Notes under the pieces: generated by a model | What the model saw: the letters and a program-made list of their open reading frames with translations, nothing else | What the model was told of the DNA's origin: nothing | Databases searched by the model: none | Made by a program: the position numbers and the translations under genes | Assembly (NCBI RefSeq): GCF_000219875.1 | Contig: NC_017167.1 | Location: 2,937,361 to 3,001,360 of the forward strand | Length of the DNA: 64,000 nt | From: Alicyclobacillus acidocaldarius subsp. acidocaldarius Tc-4-1 | GTDB taxonomy: Bacteria; Bacillota; Bacilli; Alicyclobacillales; Alicyclobacillaceae | Direction of reading: 5' to 3' | Shown: piece after piece, positions 29,696 through 41,095 of the stretch | How the letters are laid out: each line of letters begins with the position of its first letter | How positions within the stretch are numbered: the stretch's first letter is position 1

Positions 29696-29854
29696 TTACC
29701 TAATATCCAATCCGTGGTGCAGCCTGGTGAAGGTCGGCCACACATTGACGAATATCCGCAATATGGTACAAACCAGAGCCACAACAAGCGACAAGAGCGC
29801 AATCACAAACGGCCCAAATTGGATCCCCAGTGACACCGCGTCCGCCACTGTCAT
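29696..29854 (-). CDS. Putative holin-like toxin peptide (Hol_Tox type)
   Basis: 52 residues from ATG 29854 with GGGAGGGGGTGAGG upstream. MTVADAVSLGIQFGPFVIALLSLVV is the compact pattern of the putative holin-like toxin family: a short polar start, one membrane helix and a basic C-terminus. Such peptides are often type I toxins silenced by an antisense RNA, though here no antisense promoter is proven. A 6-bp hairpin (AGGTGG / CCACCT, 29904-29918) lies just upstream. Alone in the operon. Confidence 0.6.
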   Translation of the reverse strand: MTVADAVSLGIQFGPFVIALLSLVVALVCTILRIFVNVWPTFTRLHHGLDIR

Positions 29855-30044
29855 GGCCTCACCCCCTCCCGTTCTCGCGAGCGGGCAGGGAGTGAGCCCC
29901 AAGGTGGTGCCCACCTGTAACCTGCCAAACTGGTTTCCATCCGTCACTGCACAAGTGAATCTATCATCGCACGGTTAGGAGATCTCCGCAGGTCTTCTGG
30001 TCCTGTCGCAACGCGAGAGTCCGCACCTGGACGCAAATTCCTAC

Positions 30045-30096
30045 TTGCTCTGTGAAGCGCTTTCGTGTATGTTGTGTATATCGATTTCGTAAATCG
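30045..30096 (+). promoter_or_regulatory. Candidate promoter and operator of the sugar-acid permease operon
   Basis: TTGCTC (30045-30050), 17 nt, TATGTT (30068-30073), followed by a perfect palindrome CGATTT-CGT-AAATCG (30082-30096) at or just after the expected start of transcription. The palindrome is well placed for a repressor. The remaining 335 bp between 29855 and 30189 hold no other gene that I can support. Confidence 0.4.
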
Positions 30097-30189
30097 TTTA
30101 CGTTGTTTGCTGCTCCAGCACTGCGCTCCCGTGATGTTGTCGGGCATGCTGCGCGCTGGGGCCATCCTGACCTACAAGGGGGTTTGTCC

Positions 30190-31449
30190 GTGAAGCGCTG
30201 GTGGATTGGCCTGCTCATTGGCCTCGGCGTGCTCATCAACTACTTCGACCGAACCAATCTGTCGGTCGCAGCAACGCCCATCTCGAACTTATATCATCTG
30301 TCCGACGCCCAGATGGGCATCATCCTGTCGGCTTTCGGATGGTCGTACGCGGCCTTCCAGATTCCAGTCGGCGCCCTGCTCGACAAGATCGGCGTGAAGT
30401 GGCTAAATCGCCTCGCGACCATCCTTTGGTCCATCGCCACGTTCATGACGGCCGTCGTCAGCGGCATGGGACTCATCATGGTTTCGCGCGTGCTGCTCGG
30501 CATCGCGGAAGCGCCCGCCTTCCCTGCGGCATCCAAGGCGACAGGCTACTGGTTTCCCGTGCGCGAGCGCGGCGTGGCCACGTCGCTATTCGATGCGGCG
30601 GCGAAATTCTCCAACGTCGTCGGAACGCCACTCGTCGCGTGGGCGGTGACCACGTGGGGCTGGAAAGGGGGCTTTTGGCTCACCGGCGCGCTCAGCCTCG
30701 TGTACGCAGCCTTGTACTGGGCCTTTTATCGCGATCCGCACGAAACCCGGCTCTCCCAGGAAGAGGCCGAGCTGTTGCGCGAGGGCGGTGCGCAGCAGGC
30801 TGGCGAGGCGGAGGCCGGGATTGGCAAGAGCCTCGCATACCTGCTTCGCCAGCGCAAGGTCTGGGGGCTGACGCTCGGGTTTGCAGCATACGGCTACTCG
30901 TTTTACCTGTTCCTCACGTGGTTGCCGAGTTACCTCGTCAAAGAAATGCACATGACGGTGCTGAAATCGGGCTGGTACACCGCTGGGCCGTGGCTCGTGG
31001 CCACCATCACCGATCTCGTCATCGGCGGTTGGCTGGTAGATCGCCTGATTCAGCGTGGGCACGACGTCACGCGCGTCCGCAAGACCGTGCTCGTGGTCGG
31101 CATGATCTTCGGCCTTGCCGTCATTCCGGCCGCGTTCACGCACAACCCGAACACGGCGGTCATCTTCATCGCCATCGCGCTCGGAGGCCTCGCGTTTTCG
31201 GCGCCGGTCGGCTGGAGTATCCCGTCGCTCATTGCGCCGAAGGGCACCGTGGGGCTCGTGGGCAGCATTATGAACTTCGTCAACAACCTGATGAGCATCG
31301 TGGCGCCCATCGTCACGGGGTTTGTGGTGCAGAGGACGGGATCGTTCGAATCCGCGTTTGTCATCGCGGGCGTGGTGCTATTGCTTGGCATCTTGTTCTA
31401 CGTGTTCATGCTCGGTAAGATTGAGCCGATTCCGGATCCGAAGGTGTGA
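30190..31449 (+). CDS. MFS transporter, sugar-acid (ACS/gluconate) type
   Basis: 419 residues, twelve hydrophobic segments. VLINYFDRTNLSVAATPI and QIPVGALLDKIGVKW are typical of the anion:cation symporter branch, which carries glucarate, galactonate or gluconate. The GTG at 30190 after AAGGGGGT is chosen; an ATG 138 nt upstream would add a non-homologous extension. It overlaps or abuts the gluconokinase gene, so gluconate or a related acid is the likely cargo. Confidence 0.85.
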   Translation: MKRWWIGLLIGLGVLINYFDRTNLSVAATPISNLYHLSDAQMGIILSAFGWSYAAFQIPVGALLDKIGVKWLNRLATILWSIATFMTAVVSGMGLIMVSRVLLGIAEAPAFPAASKATGYWFPVRERGVATSLFDAAAKFSNVVGTPLVAWAVTTWGWKGGFWLTGALSLVYAALYWAFYRDPHETRLSQEEAELLREGGAQQAGEAEAGIGKSLAYLLRQRKVWGLTLGFAAYGYSFYLFLTWLPSYLVKEMHMTVLKSGWYTAGPWLVATITDLVIGGWLVDRLIQRGHDVTRVRKTVLVVGMIFGLAVIPAAFTHNPNTAVIFIAIALGGLAFSAPVGWSIPSLIAPKGTVGLVGSIMNFVNNLMSIVAPIVTGFVVQRTGSFESAFVIAGVVLLLGILFYVFMLGKIEPIPDPKV

Positions 31450-31454
31450 CTGCG

Positions 31455-32906
31455 GTGAACCGAGATATCTGTATCGTGGGCCTGGATTTGGGTACCACGT
31501 CCATCAAAGCGGTCGCGTATACACCGGCTGGCGAGCTTCTCGCCAGCCGTTCAGCTGTGGTGAAGACGGAGACCGGCCCGGACGGGCGCGCGGTGCAGAA
31601 CCCGGACGACGTGGCGGATGCGGCGATTGCGGTGCTGAGCGGTCTGACGGCCGAGATCGCGCAGCAAGGTCGCCGCATTGCGGCGCTCGGCATGTCGGCT
31701 GCCATGCACAGCCTTGTGGCGCTGGACCCTCGCGACGAGCCGCTGATGCCGGCCATGACGTGGATGGACGCGCGGCCCGCCGAGGTGGCGCAAGCGCTCT
31801 GGGCGTCGCCGGACGGCCCGCGGCTCTATGCGCGCACAGGCACGCCGATTCACGCCATGGCGCCGGTTTGCAAACTGGCGTGGCTGCGCCGGGAGAGGCC
31901 GGACGTGTTTGCAAGAGCCCGGCGCTTCGTCTCCCTCAAGGAGTACGTGTGGCACCGCCTGTTTGCCGAGTGGGTGTGCGATCCGGCCATCGCCTCGGCC
32001 ACGGGCTTGTTCGACGTGCAGAGGCTCGACTGGGATCCGGATGCACTCGAGTTCGCGGGCGTCCACGCCGACCAACTGAGCCGCGTGGTGCCCTCCGACT
32101 GGAGCCAGCCGCTTGCGTCCTGCCGCCTTGCCCCCCGCCTGCCGCTCGCAGAGGGCGCACAGGCGGTTGTCGGCGGATCGGACGGCGTATTGGCCACCTT
32201 GGCAGCGGGCGCCAAGGAGCGCGAGATGCTCGTGGCGACCGTCGGCACGAGCCTCGCCGTGCGCGCCGCAAGCCGCAGGCCGGTGACCAAGGCCAGCCTG
32301 CGCACGTTCTGCTATGCCCTCGGCGAGGGTGAATACGTGCTCGGCGCACCGAGCAACGCGGGTGGGATTGTCATCGATTGGCTCGTGCAGACCCTGTTGG
32401 GCCACCCGGGGGAGATTGAGCGACTGCTTGCTGCGGCAGGCGAGGTTCAGGTGGACCACCTCCTCGCACTGCCGTATGTGGCGGGCGAGCGCGCGCCGTT
32501 TTGGGACGAGGGCATGTCGGCGGCATGGGTGGGCCTGCGCCTGCACCACGGCCCGCCGCACATGGTGCGCGCGGCGGTCGAAGGAGTCTTGTTTCACACG
32601 CGCTGGCTCGTCGAGGAGATGCTCGGCTTCGTCCAGGGAGCGCGCGGCGTGATGCTCGCGGGCAGGCTGTTTGAACAGCCCTGGATTGCCGAGTCAGCCG
32701 CAGCGCTTATGCCCGTGCCCGTTTGGATGCAGTCGGACGCGGACGGCGCCGCCTACGGAGCAGCGATGATGGCGGGGAGGCGCGTAGGCGTGGACCTGCC
32801 GCCGCTCGCTGTGATGCCGGGGCCGCAGGCGCTGGCCGCTCGCCGCGCAGAACTGGAGCGGCGGTACGCGGCCTGGCGAGAACTCGTCGAGAAGCTTCGC
32901 GCGTGA
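31455..32906 (+). CDS. gntK: FGGY-family gluconokinase
   Basis: 483 residues (486 if the GTG at 31446, which overlaps the permease stop, is used; 31455 has the better AAGGTG spacing). ATP-binding GLDLGTTSIKAV, substrate loop TWMDARPAEVA, SLKEYVWHRLFAEWVCDPAIASATGLFDV and VVGGSDGVLATLAAGA match gluconate kinases of the FGGY type. Product 6-phosphogluconate would feed the Gnd enzyme at 55 kb. Operon with the permease. Confidence 0.87.
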   Translation: MNRDICIVGLDLGTTSIKAVAYTPAGELLASRSAVVKTETGPDGRAVQNPDDVADAAIAVLSGLTAEIAQQGRRIAALGMSAAMHSLVALDPRDEPLMPAMTWMDARPAEVAQALWASPDGPRLYARTGTPIHAMAPVCKLAWLRRERPDVFARARRFVSLKEYVWHRLFAEWVCDPAIASATGLFDVQRLDWDPDALEFAGVHADQLSRVVPSDWSQPLASCRLAPRLPLAEGAQAVVGGSDGVLATLAAGAKEREMLVATVGTSLAVRAASRRPVTKASLRTFCYALGEGEYVLGAPSNAGGIVIDWLVQTLLGHPGEIERLLAAAGEVQVDHLLALPYVAGERAPFWDEGMSAAWVGLRLHHGPPHMVRAAVEGVLFHTRWLVEEMLGFVQGARGVMLAGRLFEQPWIAESAAALMPVPVWMQSDADGAAYGAAMMAGRRVGVDLPPLAVMPGPQALAARRAELERRYAAWRELVEKLRA

Positions 32907-33042
32907 GGGCAACGGATGGCCCGAGCGGTGCAAGCGGATGAGCGACACATGGCACCTGACATCACGGGGCCGACGTCTGCAAAACCTCGGTCGCCGCGTG
33001 GCAGGACAGAGTCTCAGGCCGTGCCATCGGCGGGCACAAAGA

Positions 33043-33751
33043 TTAAGGCCCCGCGACGGGCGGATTCAAAATGTGATCCGCAAACTCCCCCGCCATGGGA
33101 ACGCCCGACTTCCGGATTTCCGCTGCGGCATGCTCGAAGTCGTAGAGCGTCTCTCGGAGTTCGATCTCGGTGCCGATGAGCGCCCAGCACGCGCCCCGCG
33201 CTGCGCTCGGAAGGCCGACGCTGCCCGGGTTCACGATGCGCTTGCCCGCCACCATCCGGTCAAACTGGATGTGCGTGTGCCCACAGACGATGATGGGCTC
33301 GCACACATGGGCCACCATCGGCAAGATCTCCGCTTCTGGCGTGTCCCGCCGAATGGCCTCCTCGTCACTTCTCGGCGATCCGTGGACGAAGAGCACGTCG
33401 CCGAGCCCCTCCACATGAAGCGTCACATGACTCTTCTGACTGAGCAAGAACGCGCGTTGATCCGGCGTGAGCTGGTCATGACACCACGCGTTCACGTCCG
33501 CTATCCAGCCTCGCACGCCTTGCTCCACGCCGCGGCGCTCGGCGACCTCCCGGTCGGTGTTGCCGCGGACGAAAGACACGGGGGCCGTCGAGCGCCATCA
33601 CCCGCTCCAGCACCTTCCGGGGCTGCGGGCCAAAGGCGAGATCGCCCCCAAACACCAACGCGTCCGCGCCGGCGCGCCCGACCTCTTGGAGCACCGCGTC
33701 CAAGGCAGCCAGGTTCCCGTGGATGTCATACAAAGCATTTGACGCATGCAA
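33043..33751 (-). pseudogene. YfcE/MJ0936-type metallophosphoesterase with a frameshift
   Basis: The N-terminal part (33751 to about 33585) has DIHGNLAALDAVL and VFGGDLAFGPQPRKVL; the C-terminal part (about 33579-33043) continues SFVRGNTDREV, HGSPRSDEEAI, VCGHTHIQFDR and NPGSVGLPS, which together give all metal ligands. The break is a five-base run at 33580-33584 (CCCCC on the coding strand); four bases would restore the frame. The start is also odd: TTG at 33751 gives MHASNALYDIHG, but one more A in the nearby AAA would give MRQNALYDIHG from ATG 33747. Damaged gene or sequencing error. Confidence 0.8.
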
Positions 33752-33768
33752 CGCACCCCTGTTATGAT
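33739..33768 (+). promoter_or_regulatory. Sigma-A promoter of metY
   Basis: TTGACG (33739-33744), 18-nt spacer, TATGAT (33763-33768). The leader to the metY start is about 75 nt, too short for a SAM-I riboswitch or T-box; none was found. The phosphoesterase start overlaps this promoter on the other strand. Confidence 0.6.
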
Positions 33769-33830
33769 GGAATAAATCTTATAAAACAAATCTTCATAGT
33801 TTGTTTTGCGCGACAGATTGGCGCCATTGA

Positions 33831-36228
<2,398 letters not shown>

Positions 36229-36843
36229 TGGAGAGAAAGCGGAAGATTTCGGGGGGCTCACGGAGCCTGATCCGAGCTACCACGGCGTGGTCTACACGGA
36301 GGCATTCGGTGAATTGGCCTACATCCTGAAGGCTCGCGTTCAACTCCTGCGCGACATCGGGGCCTCACTGTCTCCGTTTAACGCATGGCTCTTTTTGCAA
36401 GGATTGGAGACCCTGCACCTCCGCATGGCCCGACACAGCGAGAACGCGTTGGCGGTGGCTCAGTTTTTGGAGCAACATCCAGTCGTCGAATCGGTGAGCT
36501 ACCCAGGACTTGCGAGCCATCCTCATCATTCGCGTGCCCTGCGGTTCTTGCCCAAAGGGCAGGGCGCCATCCTAACGTTTGAAGTTCGGGGCGGCGTGGA
36601 GGCCGGGCGAAAGGTTATTCAATCGGTGCGCCTGTTCTCTCACCTCGCCAATGTCGGAGATTCCAAGTCTCTCATCATCCATCCCGCAAGCACGACGCAC
36701 CAGCAATTGACGGAGGAAGAGCAGCGCGCAGCCGGTGTGACGCCTGGCATGATCCGGCTGTCGGTCGGTACCGAGCATATCGACGACATTCTGGAGGATC
36801 TGGATCACGCGCTGCGCCGCAGCCAAGCTTGAGTCCGAGGTGA

Positions 36844-36871
36844 AAGGCCCTGCAGTCGATGGCAGGGCCTT
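36844..36871 (+). terminator. Terminator of metY
   Basis: AAGGCCCTGC and GCAGGGCCTT form a perfect 10-bp stem with an 8-nt loop just after the metY stop; the T-run is only TTGTC. Confidence 0.6.
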
Positions 36872-36987
36872 GTCGCGTTATCGCCAAACATTCGTTTGGG
36901 CGATCTTGCAGAAGATCATTGAAATCTGAGAGCTTGCCTTAACTACTGTCAAAGCCGCAACAGAGAGTCATCGAAATCAACAATGAA

Positions 36988-37016
36988 TTGACATGCAGTC
37001 AGCCTAGTCATACAAT
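36988..37016 (+). promoter_or_regulatory. Strong sigma-A promoter of the sulfate-exporter gene
   Basis: TTGACA (36988-36993), exact 17-nt spacer, TACAAT (37011-37016). One of the best consensus matches in the window. The AT-rich 36.87-37.11 kb interval contains no gene other than a short upstream frame at 37066. Confidence 0.75.
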
Positions 37017-37065
37017 TAAAAATAAGTAATAAAATCAGTAAACTTTGTTTTAGGGGGTGATGCAG

Positions 37066-37242
37066 ATGTGTTCGTGTCCTTTTCATTACCATTTGAGAAG
37101 GAGGGGTCAACGTGTCCGTTCCACTGGACACCGAACAAAGAACGCTATTGCGAGCCACCCACGAGGATTGGTGGTCCGTCGCCCTCGGACTATTCCTTGT
37201 GATGATTGTGGCGCTCGCGTATTGGATTGGCGCACCGTTTGA
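37066..37242 (+). other. Possible Cys-containing upstream reading frame
   Basis: ATG 37066, preceded by AGGGGGTG at good spacing, opens MCSCPFHYHLRRRG and continues across the start of the downstream exporter in another frame. It could act as a leader peptide sensing cysteine or simply be chance; composition after residue 12 looks like the shadow of the exporter gene. Confidence 0.25.
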
Positions 37243-38474
37243 TGTACTTCAGACTTCGGTCCCCAAGTCCTGGCCCAGGGTGGATTTGGGATCTCAGTTT
37301 CATGAACACTGGCCGTCCTATGTTGTCACCTGGTTGATCCTACTCATTCTTACGTCGATCCCGGCTGTTCAAATGGGGGTATCGATGGGTCAATACGCAG
37401 CCGGCTTCACCGTGCTCTTCGCCGCCGCCACGTTCATTCTGATCCTTGGCAGTCAGCAGACCTTGAAGACCGATGGCTTGGAGTACCCTTTCTGGGCGCT
37501 CGTCATCGGAGTGGTGATTGGCAACTTAACCCGTCTCCCAAGTTTTGTGACGTCCGTCACCGCTCGGTCGGAGCTTTTCATCGAAACGTCCATTGTGCTG
37601 CTGGGAGCGAACTTACCATTTACAATCATCGCCAAGTCGGGGCTGAAGGGGTTCCTGGAGGCAGCCATCATCATCGCCGTTGGGTTCGCCGTTTCCCAAG
37701 TTCTTGGCTGTTGGATGAGGGTGGAAGACCGCTACCTGGCCGTGATCGGTGCGGGCGCCTCCGTGTGCGGCGTTTCCGCAGCGATTGCTGTGGGCAACAG
37801 TGTACGAGCGAAGCCGCGTCAAATTGGGTATGTGGTGTCACTCGTCGTTGTCTACGGTTTGATCCTCATCTTCGTTCTGCCCGCTCTTGTCCGAGGATTG
37901 CATCTTAACCCGACGGTTGGTGGAGCGTGGATTGGCGGTTCAGAACTCGCAGATGCTTCCGGTGCGGCAGCCGCACAGTTGGTCGGAGATGAGGCTGTTA
38001 AGAGCTTTTCTCTAGTCAAGCTAAGTCGCGACGTTCTGATTTCCCTCGTCTGCCTCGTGTTCGGAGCCATCGCATCCGCGGTCTGGGATCGGCGTGAAGG
38101 GTCTGCAACCAAACGGTCAAACCTCGCTGGGAAAAGTCGTTTGGGCCCGTTTTCCTCAATTCGTTCTGGCCTTCCTCTCTGCATCGCTATTGTCCACGTG
38201 GTGGCAAGCAACGTCGGGGAAATCGTTTGGCACGGACTTCACGAACAACTTAAACGCACTCCGCACGTGGCTTTTCACGCTCACGTTCCTCAGCATCGGG
38301 CTGAACACGCGCTTCCGCGACATGCGTGACGTAACAGGGAAGGCCGTTGCGGTATTCACCTGCACTGTGCTTGCCAACGTGATCGGTTGGTTACCTTCTG
38401 GCGACTCTGTTGTTCTAGCACCTGGGTTTGTTCGTCCATTTCGCCATGTTCCACTCCTCGATTCGGCAGGATGA
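37112..38474 (+). pseudogene. YeiH-type putative sulfate exporter, frameshifted
   Basis: Multi-pass membrane protein of the UPF0324/YeiH family, near metY and so perhaps part of sulfur handling. The first frame (37112-38131) shows LLGANLPFTIIAKSG, GAGASVCGVSAAIAVG and VGGAWIGGSELADASGAAAA. After AAAA at 38132-38135 (three A expected) the homology moves to the next frame: GKVVWARFPQFVLAFLSASLL, LFTLTFLSIGLNTRFRDMRD. Near 38385-38420 it may shift again (a helix GYLLATLLF followed by TAG at 38416). GTG start after AAGGAGGGG. At least one lesion, probably more. Confidence 0.8.
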
Positions 38475-38785
38475 CGCGTCAACGCGAATCCTTTCACTTC
38501 TCCTTCCGAGTGAGCCCGGCCCCATGGGATCGAACAGGCTTTATCACGCACTTGTTGGCCCATTGTTCCCCATCAAATTGCACTTGACTTTCCCATACAA
38601 CTGTGCGAATCTACAGACGGCAGGTAAAATGTTCATCTCCCACTGGCCGGAGCCCCATGCTCCGTTCCCCGAGCATCGGCACGGTGCTCACGTGAAGGTG
38701 GAACGTGCATGAAAAACCGGCATCGAATCCTCCATAGGACAACCTCGCATCCCAGTCTGCGCTTGTCGCGACGGGAGGGTGTTTG
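38475..38785. other. Gap between the broken exporter and the carotenoid cluster
   Basis: About 310 bp. The first part may hold remains of the exporter C-terminus (FVHFAMFHSS). A TAAAAT element lies near 38624 and TTGACT near 38585, but no convincing promoter with correct spacing is seen, although one for the carotenoid operon is expected here. Confidence 0.3.
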
Positions 38786-40378
38786 ATGCGCTCTCGTCCG
38801 ATACGCTCCGTGGCAGTTGTAGGCGCAGGCATGGGTGGCCTCACTGCGTCCCTTTATCTGGCTCAGCGCGGCCACGAAGTCTTTCTCCTCGAACGAGCGA
38901 AATACCCGGGCGGGACGGCCGGCTTCTACACAAAGCGCGGTATGGTGTATCCGACCGGCGCCACGCTGACATTCGGGCTTGAACCCGGAGGTCTGTTTGC
39001 GTCCATCCTGCAAGAGGTAGGCGTGCACCTTCCGCTCTACTCCGTGAACCACGTGATGGACGTCCGATTGCCGGATCGGAACGTTCCGGTGGTCGCGTCC
39101 AAAGCGGAATGGTTGGCAGCGCTGAAGACTTCTTTCCCCGAACGCGCCTCCCAAGTGGTCCGCTTCTGGCGCGCCGTGGAGAAGACGGCGCAAGCTGCCT
39201 ATCTGTTTGCGAAGGCCCGAGCGGCACTGCCTGTTCAGGCTCGAGAAGACTTCCTGCACATTTTGGCCACGATGGCCGCGAACAAATCCATGCTCGGCTT
39301 CGGTGTCCAACGCCTGTGAGCGACCGTTGCCGACGCACTGCGAGAGTTCCATCTCGACGACTATGACCCGTTTCGCCTCTTCATCGATGCGCAGCTGTTC
39401 GACGCGGTCCAGACCACGAGCGAGTGGGCCGCATGGCTTCCGTCGTGTCTCGCGCTGGACATCTACCGATACGGCGTGTGGCTTCCTCAGGGCGGCGTGC
39501 CGGCCCTGGCGGCGGCCATGGCGGATCGGGCGCGCACGTTGGGTGTCCATGTGCTGTTTTCGAACACCGTGACCGACGCCACCTATTCCCACGCGTCGAA
39601 ACAATGGTGCCTGAGGACGAATCGTGGACACGAATTATGTGTAGACGCCGTTGTCAACGCGACGGGAACGCGCGTGACGGCGCAGACCGACGAACCCGTG
39701 AGTGGGGACACCTCAGCATCGCAGGCGAGCGGAGCCCAGTGGGGCGCGGTTCGGGTCGACGCGCTGATGAGCGGACAGGGCGTTCAAGAAGTGTGGTTTC
39801 ACCGGGATGACCTCCGTGCACCTTTCGCCATTCAAATCGCGGACGACGCTTGTGTGGACGCCCTTCATGAAGGGCCATGTGGTCCCCTTTACATCACGTT
39901 TCATCCGGGAGAGGCAGCGGAAGGCGACTCTGGCGCACCTACTGGCGATCACGCCATCCGCGTCACGGTCAGTGCCCATACAAGCCCTCATGACTGGCTG
40001 AACCTCCCGAAGGCGATGTATCACGAGCGCAAGCAGCGGTATTTGCAAGACATGTTCGAGCGCATCGACCGGCGTCTGCCTCACTTTTCGGAGCACATCG
40101 TCGCGTGCTCGATGGGCACGCCGCTCACGTACGCGCGCTATCTGAACAAGGCCTGGGTTGGCGGCGTTCCGCTCACCGTTGCCAACGCCATCAGCCGGCC
40201 GAGAGGTCCGAAGACACCTTGGCCGCGCTGGTACTTGGCGGGAGACACGGTGTTCCCAGGACCCGGTATGCTGTCCGCAGCCTTGAGCGGCTTTTTTGCC
40301 GCGCGCTCCATTGATCCGCGGATCGGTCAACGGGCGTACAAGATGGACGAATCACCCAGTTCGCTCGTCAGGCGCTGA
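38786..40378 (+). pseudogene. CrtI-family FAD oxidoreductase with one in-frame TGA
   Basis: About 530 codons when read through. FAD-binding VAVVGAGMGGLTASLYLAQRGHEV at the start, the CrtI-type PGGTAGFYTKRGMVY region, WLPQGGVPALAAAMADRA in the middle and the C-terminal AGDTVFPGPGMLSAALSGFFAARS. TGA at 39317-39319 interrupts the frame after GFGVQRL; the same frame continues immediately with ATVADALREFHLDDYDPF and keeps family features, so one base change (for example CGA to TGA) explains it. ATG 38786 after GGGAGGG. In this context a carotenoid desaturase, isomerase or oxygenase is likely. Confidence 0.75.
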
Positions 40379-40444
40379 GGACGCGATCGTCCATCGCGCG
40401 AGATGGGACACGTACCTTTCATACCCCAGCGAGGAGGAAGCCCT

Positions 40445-41065
40445 GTGGCGACGTTCCACGTCAATGCAAGGCAGGTGCAGCTTCAGCATCAGGCGAAATC
40501 CGTCGATACTGCACGGATTGAACAGGCGGTTCGGATGATTCTCGAAGCGATTGGAGAGGCGCCGGATCGAGAGGGCCTCGTCGACACGCCCGCGCGTGTC
40601 GCCCGAATGTACCAAGAAATCTTTTCGGGATTGCATCAAGACCCTCGGGACGAGTTGTCCGCTCGCTTTCACGTGGAACACGGCGAGGTCGTGCTGGTGC
40701 GGGACATCCCCTTCTATTCGATGTGCGAACACCACCTGCTCCCGTTCTTCGGAATCGCGCACATCGCATACCTCCCGCACAACCATGTGGTGACGGGCCT
40801 GTCCAAGCTGGCGCGGCTCGTCGACGTCGTGGCGAAGAAGCCGCAGGTCCAAGAGCGCATGACGAACGAGATCGCGGACGCGCTGGTGGAGGCACTCGAG
40901 GCCGAAGGCGTTCTGGTGGTCGTGGATGCCGAACACCTGTGCATGAGCATGCGCGGCATTCGCAAACCTGGGAGCCGCACAACCACCGTGGCGACCCGCG
41001 GCCGTTACCTGCATCATCCTCACGAGCGCGAGGAAGTGCTCCGGCTCATCCGTCTCGGGGGTTGA
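40445..41065 (+). CDS. folE: GTP cyclohydrolase I
   Basis: 206 residues; first step of folate and pterin synthesis (GTP to dihydroneopterin triphosphate). [23 protein letters not shown], zinc ligands in [11 protein letters not shown] and the second Cys in [14 protein letters not shown], and [10 protein letters not shown] are all conserved, so it is the zinc-dependent FolE1. GTG 40445 follows GAGGAGG. It lies between a CrtI-like gene and crtE, an unusual place; spacing to crtE is 30 nt. Confidence 0.93.
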   Translation: MATFHVNARQVQLQHQAKSVDTARIEQAVRMILEAIGEAPDREGLVDTPARVARMYQEIFSGLHQDPRDELSARFHVEHGEVVLVRDIPFYSMCEHHLLPFFGIAHIAYLPHNHVVTGLSKLARLVDVVAKKPQVQERMTNEIADALVEALEAEGVLVVVDAEHLCMSMRGIRKPGSRTTTVATRGRYLHHPHEREEVLRLIRLGG

Positions 41066-41095
41066 CGCGCTCAAGTTCGAAACGGGGGAATCGCC

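Noticed and set aside
30045-30064. CcpA cre site at TGAAGCGCTTTCG
   Set aside because: It has the look of a palindrome but misses the central CG and flanking positions of the cre consensus.
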